The position numbers and the translations under genes are program-made. A stretch of 24,288 nt of DNA. It comes from Candidatus Methanofastidiosia archaeon. Lineage in GTDB: Archaea; Methanobacteriota_B; Thermococci; Methanofastidiosales; Methanofastidiosaceae. The stretch spans positions 1-24,288 of the forward strand of contig PWMA01000093.1 of NCBI GenBank assembly GCA_003558335.1. The letters run 5' to 3'. Below, piece by piece: positions 6,481 through 14,473 of this stretch; within the stretch, counting starts at the first letter, position 1; the number at the start of each line of letters is the position of its first letter. The notes beneath the pieces are model-generated. The model did not search any database, was not told where the DNA came from, and was given only the letters and a program-made list of their open reading frames with translations.

Positions 6481-6852
6481 TCACTCAAAGAGGCAGTTCA
6501 TACAATTTACAGCTATAATTGACATCAAAATAGCTGCTATTGCAAATATTATCCATACTCTTCTACGGTAATACCTTTCAGAAAGATAAATGATAAATGC
6601 TGAAGTCGCAACAAAATAACAAAGTAATGGAAACATAGGCCTAGTAACAAGTAAAAATAGATTGTATCCTCTTAAATAAAGTGACCACTCAATACCGCCC
6701 CAACTAACACCTATGAAGATTACACCAAAAATAAATAACTCTTCAGCCTTTTTGTAGTCTTTATCCCTTAAGTATAGAGAATACACTATTAAAAAAGAGC
6801 TCAATATCGCACTTAAAATTGAGTAATGATATCCTAACGATTCAAGTCCCAT
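6481..6852 (-). CDS. Small four-helix membrane protein of unknown function
   Basis: The start is taken as ATG 6850-6852, just after the ilvD stop (one base between); an in-frame extension into ilvD is less likely. The 123-residue product has four predicted membrane segments: about 9-27 (YSILSAILSSFLIVYSLYL), 39-60, 69-90 and 97-116. Loops are basic (RDKDYKK, SERYYRRRV), suggesting those face the cytoplasm. Two cysteines near the end (NCMNCLFE) form a CxxC that would lie at the membrane surface. I do not recognise a family. It lies directly downstream of ilvD in the same direction and could be the last gene of that operon. Confidence 0.6.
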   Translation of the reverse strand: MGLESLGYHYSILSAILSSFLIVYSLYLRDKDYKKAEELFIFGVIFIGVSWGGIEWSLYLRGYNLFLLVTRPMFPLLCYFVATSAFIIYLSERYYRRRVWIIFAIAAILMSIIAVNCMNCLFE

Positions 6853-6853
6853 T

Positions 6854-8503
6854 TTATTCCAACACCGCTCCTTTTTCGGAAGAAGAAACAAATTTTCTAT
6901 AGCGCATAAGCATTCCCGGTATATACTTTTTCGGTGGCTTTGCCGATTTTAATCTTTCTGCCATTTCTTCGTCTGAAAGAGCCACTTCTAATTTTCTCTT
7001 AGGTATGTCTATTTTGATTATGTCCCCATCTTTTAATGCCGCAATTGGTCCTTTTTCAAAAGCCTCTGGACAAACATGGCCTATGCACGGGCCTCGTGTA
7101 CCTCCAGAAAACCTTCCATCTGTGATCAGAGCAACAGATTCAGACAGCCCCATACCTGCTATTAAACTTGTTGGCTCTAACATTTCTCTCATTCCTGGCC
7201 CTCCCTTGGGGCCTTCGTATCTTATAACAACAACAGTACCTGGCTGAATTTTTCCATCCAATATGGCTTTAGTTGAATCTTCTTCGCTTTCAAAAACCTT
7301 GGCCTTACCTTCAAACTTCATCATCTTCTCACTAACTGCTGTTTGTTTAACAACAGAGCCATTGGGCGCTAAATTTCCTTTTAAAACTGCAATTCCACCT
7401 TGCCTGTGGTAAGGATTATCTACGTTTCTAATGACATCGGAATCCACATACTTTACTTTCTTTAGTACATCCTCTAAAGTATCTCCCATCACAGTTTTAA
7501 CTTCAAGATTGAGCCTATCTTTTAGTCTTACCAATATTTGAGGAATTCCTCCTGCATCGTCAAAATCACGCATAAAGAACGGGCCACCTGGCCTTAAATT
7601 TACAAGGTGGGGTGTTTCTTTAGATAACTTATCAAAAAGTGATAATGGCAACTTAATTCCAAAAGCATTAGCCACTGCTGGCAAATGCAGTGCAGTATTA
7701 GAGGATCCACCTATACTCATATCAACTCTTACTGCATTTTCAAAAGTATTTTTGGTAACAATATCTTTTGGTTTAAGATCTTTTTTGATTAAATCAACAC
7801 TAAGTTTTCCAGTTTTGTAAGCTATATCCTCTTTCCTTTTGTCAGTTGCATGAACGGTAGCGCTTCCTGTCACTGAAAGACCAAGAGCTTCAGTCATACA
7901 TGCCATCGAATTTGCTGTAAATAAACCTGCACACGCCCCTGCCCCTGGGCAGCTTCTTTTTTCTATCTCTTTTAGTTCTTTTTCAGATATTTCTCCTTTT
8001 TTATAACTACCAATTGCTTCAAAAATAGAGATTAGGTCCAGTCTTTTTCCTTTATACTCTCCAGGCTCCATTGGCCCCCCTGTTAGTATGATAGCAGGTA
8101 TATTTACTCTTCCAGCAGCCATAAGCATACCAGGGGTAATCTTATCACAGTTTGTAACACCAACCCATCCGTCAAACAAATGGGCAGAGACCATCAATTC
8201 CACAGAATCGGCAATTAGATCTCTTGAAGGAAGAGAGTATCTCATACCCAGGTGTCCCATTGCGATACCATCACATATACCAGGTATACCAAATTCAAAA
8301 GGTATTCCTCCGGCATCTCGAATGCCTTTTTTTACAAATTCGGTAAGCTTTCTAAGATTTAGATGTCCTGGAACAACATCAGAATAAGCCGATGCTACAC
8401 CTATAAATGGTTTCTTAAAATCTGCTTCTTTAAGTCCATTTGCCCATAATAATCCTCTGGCTCCTGCTTTATCAATATCTTCTTTTATGACTGAACTCCT
8501 CAC
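6854..8503 (-). CDS. ilvD: Dihydroxyacid dehydratase
   Basis: This 549-residue cytosolic iron-sulfur enzyme removes water from 2,3-dihydroxy-isovalerate or 2,3-dihydroxy-3-methylvalerate to give the 2-oxo acids of valine/leucine and isoleucine. Key motifs are GVTNCDKITPGM with Cys119, CPGAGACAGLFTANSM with Cys191, GGSSNTALHLPA, and GRFSGGTRGPCIGHVCPEA near the end. The position that is Cys in Mycobacterium-type [2Fe-2S] enzymes is Gly in SDVVPGH, as in E. coli. The start is GTG 8501-8503 with GGTGT upstream; the opening RSS matches family N-termini. It overlaps the stop of cimA by four bases (GTGA), so translation is likely coupled. Confidence 0.95.
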   Translation of the reverse strand: MRSSVIKEDIDKAGARGLLWANGLKEADFKKPFIGVASAYSDVVPGHLNLRKLTEFVKKGIRDAGGIPFEFGIPGICDGIAMGHLGMRYSLPSRDLIADSVELMVSAHLFDGWVGVTNCDKITPGMLMAAGRVNIPAIILTGGPMEPGEYKGKRLDLISIFEAIGSYKKGEISEKELKEIEKRSCPGAGACAGLFTANSMACMTEALGLSVTGSATVHATDKRKEDIAYKTGKLSVDLIKKDLKPKDIVTKNTFENAVRVDMSIGGSSNTALHLPAVANAFGIKLPLSLFDKLSKETPHLVNLRPGGPFFMRDFDDAGGIPQILVRLKDRLNLEVKTVMGDTLEDVLKKVKYVDSDVIRNVDNPYHRQGGIAVLKGNLAPNGSVVKQTAVSEKMMKFEGKAKVFESEEDSTKAILDGKIQPGTVVVIRYEGPKGGPGMREMLEPTSLIAGMGLSESVALITDGRFSGGTRGPCIGHVCPEAFEKGPIAALKDGDIIKIDIPKRKLEVALSDEEMAERLKSAKPPKKYIPGMLMRYRKFVSSSEKGAVLE

Positions 8504-10068
8504 TTATTCACACCCATAAAATTTAATAATCCATATTCAACACTATCTACAAGTGCGTACCAACTTGCTGTTATAATATTTTCCGATACCCCAACTGTAT
8601 TCCAAGTCTTATTATGCCCATAAGTTCTTATCAAGACTCTAACAACTGAACTTGTTCCTTCTTCTCCCTCAAGAACTCTAACTTTATAATCTGCAAGATT
8701 AAAGTTTTTTATTTCTGGGTAGGCCCCAATTAAAGCCTTTCTCAGGGCCATATCCAATGCATTTACAGGACCCTTACCTTCTGCAGCTGTATGAAACTCT
8801 TTTTCTTTTACTCTAAGTTTGATTGTAGCTTCAGAGTGGGAATCCATAGGCCCCCTTTTATCTATGACCACTCTAAACCCATCCAACTCAAAAAATTGTT
8901 TATAAGTTCCTAAGGCCCTTTTCATCAAAAGCTCAAAGGATGCCTCTGCACCTTCAAATTGATATCCTTCATTTTCTAACTTCTTTATCTTTTCAAGTAT
9001 CAGATCAAGTTTTGAATCCGTATAATCAAGAGCAACCCCATATTCCTTGGCTTTAAAAGCAATATTGCTTTTTCCAGATAATTCTGAGACTATAACTCTT
9101 GTTCTATTTCCTACAAGTTCAGGTCTGATATGCTCATATGTTTCAGGATGTCTTTGAACGGCACTAACATGAATCCCTCCTTTGTGGGCAAATGCACTAG
9201 ATCCTACATACGGCTGATGTGTATCTGGTAAGATATTGCCAAGTTCAGATATATATGCAGAAACATTTTTTAATTTACTTAATTGTTCATTTGAAATACA
9301 GTCCAACTTCATTTTAATCTTCAAACTTGGTATAATTGAACATAGATTTGCGTTACCGCACCTTTCTCCATATCCATTAATAGTTCCTTGAACAAGAACT
9401 GCTCCTTTTTTAACAGCTTCAAGAGAATTTGCTACGGCACACTCTGAATCATTATGTGCGTGAATGCCTATGTTGCTTTTGATTTCAGATTTAATTTCAG
9501 AAATAATGTTGGCAATTTCAAATGGCAGAGTTCCTCCATTTGTATCACAAAGAGATATACAGTCTGCACCTGCCTTGTCTGCCTCTTTTATAGTTTCTAA
9601 TGCATATTCTCTGTTTTTTTTATAACCATCAAAGAAATGCTCTGCATCAAAGATTACCTCTATACCATGATCTTTAAGAAATACGATGGAATCATATATC
9701 ATTTCAAGATTCCTTTCAAGTGGAACCTTTAACGCTTCAATGACGTGGAAATCCCAACTTTTTCCAAAAATTGATGCAACTTCGGTATCCACATCTAAAA
9801 TTGCTCTTAAGTTGGGGTCCTCATCAGCTTTTAATTTTGCCCTTCTAGTGCTACCAAAAGCTGAAATCTTTGAGGTAGTTAAAGAAAGAGATTTTGCACT
9901 CTTAAAAAACTCTATATCTTTTGGATTTGAGCCTGGCCACCCTCCTTCAATATAATGTACTCCCAACTCATCAAGCTTTTCGCATACCTTTAACTTATCG
10001 TTAGCAGAGAAAGATATACCTTCTCCCTGTGTTCCATCCCTTAAAGTCGTATCAAAAAGCTTTATCAT
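8500..10068 (-). CDS. cimA: (R)-citramalate synthase
   Basis: This 522-residue enzyme condenses pyruvate with acetyl-CoA to citramalate, the first step of the threonine-independent isoleucine route. It has the HMGL-like TIM barrel with DTTLRDGTQGEGISFS (6-21) and metal ligands in HAHNDSECAVANS, and a C-terminal LeuA-type allosteric domain from about 380. The T-Q-G-E-G-I variant of the DTTLRDG motif, IEGGWPGSNP and RENLEMIYDS-like segments mark the long CimA subfamily (TIGR00977) rather than LeuA, which is present separately as leuA. The ATG 10066-10068 has AGGT about eight bases upstream. It starts nine bases after leuB and overlaps ilvD by four bases. Confidence 0.9.
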   Translation of the reverse strand: MIKLFDTTLRDGTQGEGISFSANDKLKVCEKLDELGVHYIEGGWPGSNPKDIEFFKSAKSLSLTTSKISAFGSTRRAKLKADEDPNLRAILDVDTEVASIFGKSWDFHVIEALKVPLERNLEMIYDSIVFLKDHGIEVIFDAEHFFDGYKKNREYALETIKEADKAGADCISLCDTNGGTLPFEIANIISEIKSEIKSNIGIHAHNDSECAVANSLEAVKKGAVLVQGTINGYGERCGNANLCSIIPSLKIKMKLDCISNEQLSKLKNVSAYISELGNILPDTHQPYVGSSAFAHKGGIHVSAVQRHPETYEHIRPELVGNRTRVIVSELSGKSNIAFKAKEYGVALDYTDSKLDLILEKIKKLENEGYQFEGAEASFELLMKRALGTYKQFFELDGFRVVIDKRGPMDSHSEATIKLRVKEKEFHTAAEGKGPVNALDMALRKALIGAYPEIKNFNLADYKVRVLEGEEGTSSVVRVLIRTYGHNKTWNTVGVSENIITASWYALVDSVEYGLLNFMGVNK

Positions 10069-10077
10069 TTTTTTTAC

Positions 10078-11202
10078 CTATTCTTTCATCTTCTTTACTA
10101 TTTCATCTCCAACATCAGTTGTTTTTGAAGTTCCTCCAAGATCCTGTGTCCTTATTTTTCCTTCTTCCAACACCTTAACGACCGCAGTTTCGATTAAGTT
10201 AGCAGTTTTTGGCTCTCCTATTGTTTCCAACATCATTACTCCACTTAAAATTGTAGCAAGAGGATTTGAAACATTTTTTCCCTTATATTTTGGTGCAGAA
10301 CCGTGAATTGGCTCAAACATAGAAACACCATTTGGATTGATATTTCCCCCAGCAGCAAGTCCTAATCCTCCTTGAATCATAGCTCCTAGGTCTGTGATTA
10401 TATCTCCAAACATATTTGGCGCAACAACAACTTGATACCATTGAGGCTGTTTTACAAACCACATTGTTATTGCATCTACAAATGTGTATTCAGTTTCGTA
10501 TTCGGGGTACTCTTTTGCCACATCTTCAAAAACATCTCTCCAGAGACTGTAAATATTTGTTAAAACGTTGGCCTTATCCACAGAAGTCACTTTGTTTTTA
10601 CCTTTTATTTTAGCAAGTTCAAATGCATATTTTATAACCCTTCGTGTTCCCTCTCTTGAGATCATACCTATTTGGTAAGCTATCTCTTCAGGCCTATCAA
10701 TTTCAATTCCCATATCAAATTTGACTTCATATAAGTCCCTTAAAACCTCTAGCGATTCTTTTTTAGAAGTTCCTTTAAATCTACCACCTATTCCAATGTA
10801 AAAATCTTCAGTATTTTCTCTAACAACATAAAAATTAATATCTTTGTAAGTTTTATTCTTCAAAGGACAGGGAACATTAGGATATGACACAATTGGCCTT
10901 AAATTTATATATTGATCAAAATAAAATCTCATCTTCAAAAGTATGCCCTTTTCAAGTATACCAGGGGCAACTCTTGGGTCACCAATAGCACCAAAATATA
11001 TTGAATGCTTTTTCTTAAGTTCTTTTAAAGTTTCCTCTGTTATCAATTCTCCTGTTTTTAGATAATGCTCTGAACCGTTTTCATAGTATTCCCATTCAAT
11101 GTTTAAACCTGTAATATTACAAGCTGCATCTATGACCTTTTTTCCTTCTTCAATTATTTCAGGGCCTATACCGTCACCGGGCATTATGGCTATTTTTTTC
11201 AT
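10078..11202 (-). CDS. leuB: 3-isopropylmalate / methylmalate dehydrogenase
   Basis: This 374-residue member of the decarboxylating beta-hydroxyacid dehydrogenase family has GDGIGPEI (9-16), the Mg/substrate region PNMFGDIITDLGA and the NAD loop PIHGSAPKYKGKNVSNP. The operon position between leuD and cimA points to oxidation of 3-isopropylmalate and, for isoleucine, of erythro-3-methylmalate. The substrate loop is not the classical LeuB type: EKGILLKMRFYFDQYINLRP (84-103) and VRENTEDFY (127-135) resemble homoisocitrate or tartrate dehydrogenase relatives more, so substrate range is uncertain. The ATG at 11202 lies inside leuD but has AGGAGG at ideal distance, which fixes the start and gives a 29-base overlap. 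Confidence 0.85.
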   Translation of the reverse strand: MKKIAIMPGDGIGPEIIEEGKKVIDAACNITGLNIEWEYYENGSEHYLKTGELITEETLKELKKKHSIYFGAIGDPRVAPGILEKGILLKMRFYFDQYINLRPIVSYPNVPCPLKNKTYKDINFYVVRENTEDFYIGIGGRFKGTSKKESLEVLRDLYEVKFDMGIEIDRPEEIAYQIGMISREGTRRVIKYAFELAKIKGKNKVTSVDKANVLTNIYSLWRDVFEDVAKEYPEYETEYTFVDAITMWFVKQPQWYQVVVAPNMFGDIITDLGAMIQGGLGLAAGGNINPNGVSMFEPIHGSAPKYKGKNVSNPLATILSGVMMLETIGEPKTANLIETAVVKVLEEGKIRTQDLGGTSKTTDVGDEIVKKMKE

Positions 11203-11689
11203 TTAGAACCTCCTTTACATATTCAATTAAACCACCCTTTTCTACTATTTTAAGTAAAAAAGGCGGCAAGGGTTTAAACTCAAAGACTTCTTCAGTTCTT
11301 CTGCTTTTTATAGTTCCGCCTTTGAGATCAATTAATAGTTCATCTCCTTCATTTGCATCGACATCACATTCTATTAAGGTTAGACCTAGATTAATAGAGT
11401 TTCTAAAAAAGATTCTTGCAAAACTCTTTGCTACAACACATGAGATTCCTGCACCCATTAGTGCTCTAGGGGCATGCTCTCTTGATGAGCCACATCCAAA
11501 ATTTCTTCCAGCAACTATCACGTCTCCTTCTTGCACAATATCGTGAAATTCTGGACGCACTTTGATGAAAGCATTTTTTGCTAGTTCTTTGGGATCTCCA
11601 GTTGTTAAAAATTCAGCAGGGATTATCTGATCAGTATCTACATTGTCTCCAAATTTTATGACCCTTCCTTCGATAATCTCTTTCATCAT
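11174..11689 (-). CDS. leuD: 3-isopropylmalate dehydratase small subunit
   Basis: This 171-residue swivelling-domain subunit pairs with LeuC to isomerise 2-isopropylmalate to 3-isopropylmalate, and likely citramalate to methylmalate. The family motifs are FGDNVDTDQIIPAEF (about 13-27), GRNFGCGSSREHAPRAL (60-76) and FRNSINLGLTLIE. Length is usual for prokaryotic LeuD (about 160-200). It begins with two adjacent ATG codons; the first overlaps the leuC stop by four bases. The last ten codons overlap the start of leuB. Confidence 0.93.
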   Translation of the reverse strand: MMKEIIEGRVIKFGDNVDTDQIIPAEFLTTGDPKELAKNAFIKVRPEFHDIVQEGDVIVAGRNFGCGSSREHAPRALMGAGISCVVAKSFARIFFRNSINLGLTLIECDVDANEGDELLIDLKGGTIKSRRTEEVFEFKPLPPFLLKIVEKGGLIEYVKEVLNEKNSHNAR

Positions 11690-12942
11690 AGCACCTCTTT
11701 TGGATCAACTATTCTCCCTTCCAATGCAGAAGCAGCAACTACAGCTGGATTTGCTAGATATACTTCTGAATTTTTGTGCCCCATGCGCCCTATAAAGTTC
11801 CTATTTGTTGTAGCAACACATTTTTCTCCATCTGCAAGTATCCCCATATAGCCGCCAAGGCATGCACCACATGTTGGCCCACAGACAAAACAATCGGCTT
11901 TTTCAAAAATATCTATTAGCCCCTCTTGCAAGGCTTGATTAAATACTTCTTTTGACGCAGGAACTACTAACATTCTAACCTCAGAGTTAATTTTCCTCCC
12001 CTTTAAAATATCGGCTGCAATTCTTAAATCTTCAATTCTGCCGTTTGTACAAGATCCAAGATAAGCTTGATCTATTTTAACATCAACTTCAGATGCCGGT
12101 GCAGTATTGCTCGGCAAAAATGGCTTTGCAACTAGTGGGGGTATATCTTCTGCATCATACTCTAGTTCATCAATATAATATGCATCTTTATCAGCATAAA
12201 CAGGATTATAATTTCCTATCACTCTGTCACTTAAGTATTCAAACACCTTATCGTCTGGAGGAATGATACCGGCTTTACCCCCAGCTTCAATTGCCATATT
12301 TGAAATGGATATTCTGTCAGACAAGGTTAAATTTTCAATAGTGTTGCCATAGTACTCCATAGCCTGGTACAATGCACCTTCTACCCCTATATCACCTATA
12401 ACTTGAAGAATTATATCTTTTCCATAAACATATTTGTCTAGTTTACCATTAATTGTGATTTTAATACTTTCAGGCACCTTTAACCATAACTTGCCTATTG
12501 CCATAACTGCCGCTGCTTCAGTTGAACCTATGCCTGTTGAAAAAGCTCCCAGCGCGCCGTAACTGCAAGTGTGAGAATCTGCTCCGACAATTAATCTTCC
12601 TGGGGCAACAAAACCCTTTTCAATCATGAGTTGATGGCAAACTCCGCCTCTACCTACTTCATAATAGTTTTTTATTTCGTATTTTTTTGCAAACTCTCTC
12701 ATTTTTTTTGCTTGTTCTGCAGATGCAATGTCTTTGTTAGGGATATAATGATCTGGAATAAGGACTATTTTTTCTTTTAGCGGTTTTGTACCCTTTGGAA
12801 ATTTTTCAAACTGTTCAAACGCTGGAAGTCCAGTTACATCATTTACCATAACATAATCTACTTTAGCTTCAACTATCTCGCTCGCCTCAACATTAGCTTC
12901 GGCTTTATTACCTATTATTTTTTCCGATATAGTCTTTCCCAT
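11686..12942 (-). CDS. leuC: 3-isopropylmalate dehydratase large subunit
   Basis: This 418-residue aconitase-family subunit binds the catalytic [4Fe-4S] cluster through Cys298 (GSCTNGR), Cys358 and Cys361 (GPTCGACLGG). Other motifs are DHYIPNKD, GADSHTCSYGALGAFSTGIG and NRNFIGRMGH. The start is the ATG at 12940-12942 (MGKTISEK); an upstream TTG at 12951 is in frame but unnecessary. The length, about 420, is that of the shorter archaeal and clostridial type, rather than the approximately 470-residue enterobacterial LeuC. It follows ilvC after a gap of about 33 bases and overlaps leuD by four bases. Confidence 0.94.
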   Translation of the reverse strand: MGKTISEKIIGNKAEANVEASEIVEAKVDYVMVNDVTGLPAFEQFEKFPKGTKPLKEKIVLIPDHYIPNKDIASAEQAKKMREFAKKYEIKNYYEVGRGGVCHQLMIEKGFVAPGRLIVGADSHTCSYGALGAFSTGIGSTEAAAVMAIGKLWLKVPESIKITINGKLDKYVYGKDIILQVIGDIGVEGALYQAMEYYGNTIENLTLSDRISISNMAIEAGGKAGIIPPDDKVFEYLSDRVIGNYNPVYADKDAYYIDELEYDAEDIPPLVAKPFLPSNTAPASEVDVKIDQAYLGSCTNGRIEDLRIAADILKGRKINSEVRMLVVPASKEVFNQALQEGLIDIFEKADCFVCGPTCGACLGGYMGILADGEKCVATTNRNFIGRMGHKNSEVYLANPAVVAASALEGRIVDPKEVL

Positions 12943-12975
12943 AAAAATCAACTAAAAATAAAAATTTAAACTATA

Positions 12976-13971
12976 TTATTTTTTTTCAGGTTTTAAGAAC
13001 ATCTTTCTAATATCTTTACCCACTTCTTCTATGAGTTTCTCGTTGCCTTCTTTCCTTGCCCTTGTCAAAACTGATCTACCGGTATAATTTTCCATCATGA
13101 ATTCTCTTGCAAATTCACCTGATTTAATGTTGTCAAGCACTTCGTACATTCTTTCTCTAACCGAGTCATCGATTATCATTGGACCTCTTGTCCTACCGCC
13201 ATACTCTGCAGTATTTGAAACTCTGTTCCACATTAGCTCTAGACCTCCTTCATAAAAAAGATCTACAATAAGTTTCACTTCATTTAAACACTCAAAATAT
13301 GCTATTTCAGGCTGATATCCTTCACTTACCAAGGTTTCAAAACCTGCTGTTATCAGTTCTGTAATTCCTCCACATAGGACACACTGTTCACCAAATATAT
13401 CAGTAATAGCTTCTTCTTCAAAGGTGGTTTCTACCACTCCAGCTTTTGTTAAGTTCATTGCCTTTGCCATTGCTAGAGCCGTCTGCTTAGCATTTCCTGT
13501 GTAGTCTTTTTCAATAGCTAAAAGGGCTGGGGCTCCAAAACCTTCTGTATAAAGCTTTCTTAATTCACTACCTGGCGTCTTGGGAGCTATCATCACAACG
13601 TCAACATATTCTGGCGGTTTTATTTGATTAAAGGTAATATTTAATCCATGGGAAAAACTAAGAACATTTCCTTCTTCAAGATTATCTTTTATATATTTGG
13701 AATACACATGTGGCTGCACTTCATCAGGTATTAATATATGAACAATATCTCCTATTTTTGCAGCATCTTCTACACTCATAGTTTTAATTCCTGCATCCTT
13801 TGCACAGTTCCAAGACTTACCACCTTCATTTACGCCTACAACAACGTCAATACCACTATCTTTTAAACATAAGACTTGTGCCCTACCCTGATTTCCATAA
13901 CCTATTACGGCTACTTTTTTTCCTTGTAAATATTTAAGGTCTGCATCACAATCATAATACATTGTTGCCAT
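12976..13971 (-). CDS. ilvC: Ketol-acid reductoisomerase, class I
   Basis: The chosen ATG 13969-13971 (MATMYYDCDADL) has GAGGTT as ribosome site and lies four bases after the ilvH stop; an upstream in-frame ATG at 13998 would overlap ilvH. The 331-residue enzyme isomerises and reduces acetolactate or acetohydroxybutyrate. It has the Rossmann motif GYGNQG (24-29), HGLNITF, APKTPGSE, and the knotted C-terminal domain with EEEAITDIFGEQ and NTAEYGGRTRG. Length matches class I. The cofactor loop VGVNEGGKSW (45-54) lacks the Arg and first Ser of the usual NADPH-binding pattern and has Glu, so NADH use is plausible. Confidence 0.95.
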   Translation of the reverse strand: MATMYYDCDADLKYLQGKKVAVIGYGNQGRAQVLCLKDSGIDVVVGVNEGGKSWNCAKDAGIKTMSVEDAAKIGDIVHILIPDEVQPHVYSKYIKDNLEEGNVLSFSHGLNITFNQIKPPEYVDVVMIAPKTPGSELRKLYTEGFGAPALLAIEKDYTGNAKQTALAMAKAMNLTKAGVVETTFEEEAITDIFGEQCVLCGGITELITAGFETLVSEGYQPEIAYFECLNEVKLIVDLFYEGGLELMWNRVSNTAEYGGRTRGPMIIDDSVRERMYEVLDNIKSGEFAREFMMENYTGRSVLTRARKEGNEKLIEEVGKDIRKMFLKPEKK

Positions 13972-13975
13972 TTTT

Positions 13976-14473
13976 TTAACCTCCACTTTTCTTTTCAATA
14001 TCTCTAGAAATTGCAGTAACGCCTGTTCTAAAGAGTTCTTTTATTCCATAATTTTTCATAGTTTCAACAAATCGATCAATATCAAGAGGATCTGCCGAAA
14101 TCTCTAGAGTTATTGTTCTTATACTGATATCTACTATATTTGATTTAAATGCATTAGCTATCTCTATAATCTCTGCCCTATTTTCTTTGTCTGCATAAAC
14201 TTTTAACAGGCAAAGATCTCTCACCACAGATGTATTTTTATCAAGCATATTTACTTTTACGACTTCAATAATCTTGTTAAGCTGCTTTTCTATTCTTTCA
14301 ATTTCTCTTTTATCTCCTGTTGTTATTATAGTCATCCTACTCATACCTTCTTTTTCAGAAGGAGAAACTGTTAGTGAGTGTATATTAATCCCTCTTCTCG
14401 AAAACATTCCACTCATTCTAGTAAGGGATCCTGCCTCATCTTCTACTAAAACAGATATTATCTGTGTTGACAT
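13976..14473 (-). CDS. ilvH: Acetolactate synthase regulatory (small) subunit
   Basis: This 165-residue protein has an N-terminal ACT domain (about 3-78; ISVLVEDEAGSLTRMSGMFSRRGINI) and the IlvH-type C-terminal domain (about 80-158; ending FRTGVTAISR). It stimulates the catalytic subunit and confers feedback inhibition, usually by valine bound at the ACT interface; the Gly-rich loop EDEAGSL is kept. ATG 14471-14473 has GGAG upstream. It overlaps the end of ilvB by 16 bases, so subunits should be made in a coupled way. Confidence 0.94.
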   Translation of the reverse strand: MSTQIISVLVEDEAGSLTRMSGMFSRRGINIHSLTVSPSEKEGMSRMTIITTGDKREIERIEKQLNKIIEVVKVNMLDKNTSVVRDLCLLKVYADKENRAEIIEIANAFKSNIVDISIRTITLEISADPLDIDRFVETMKNYGIKELFRTGVTAISRDIEKKSGG

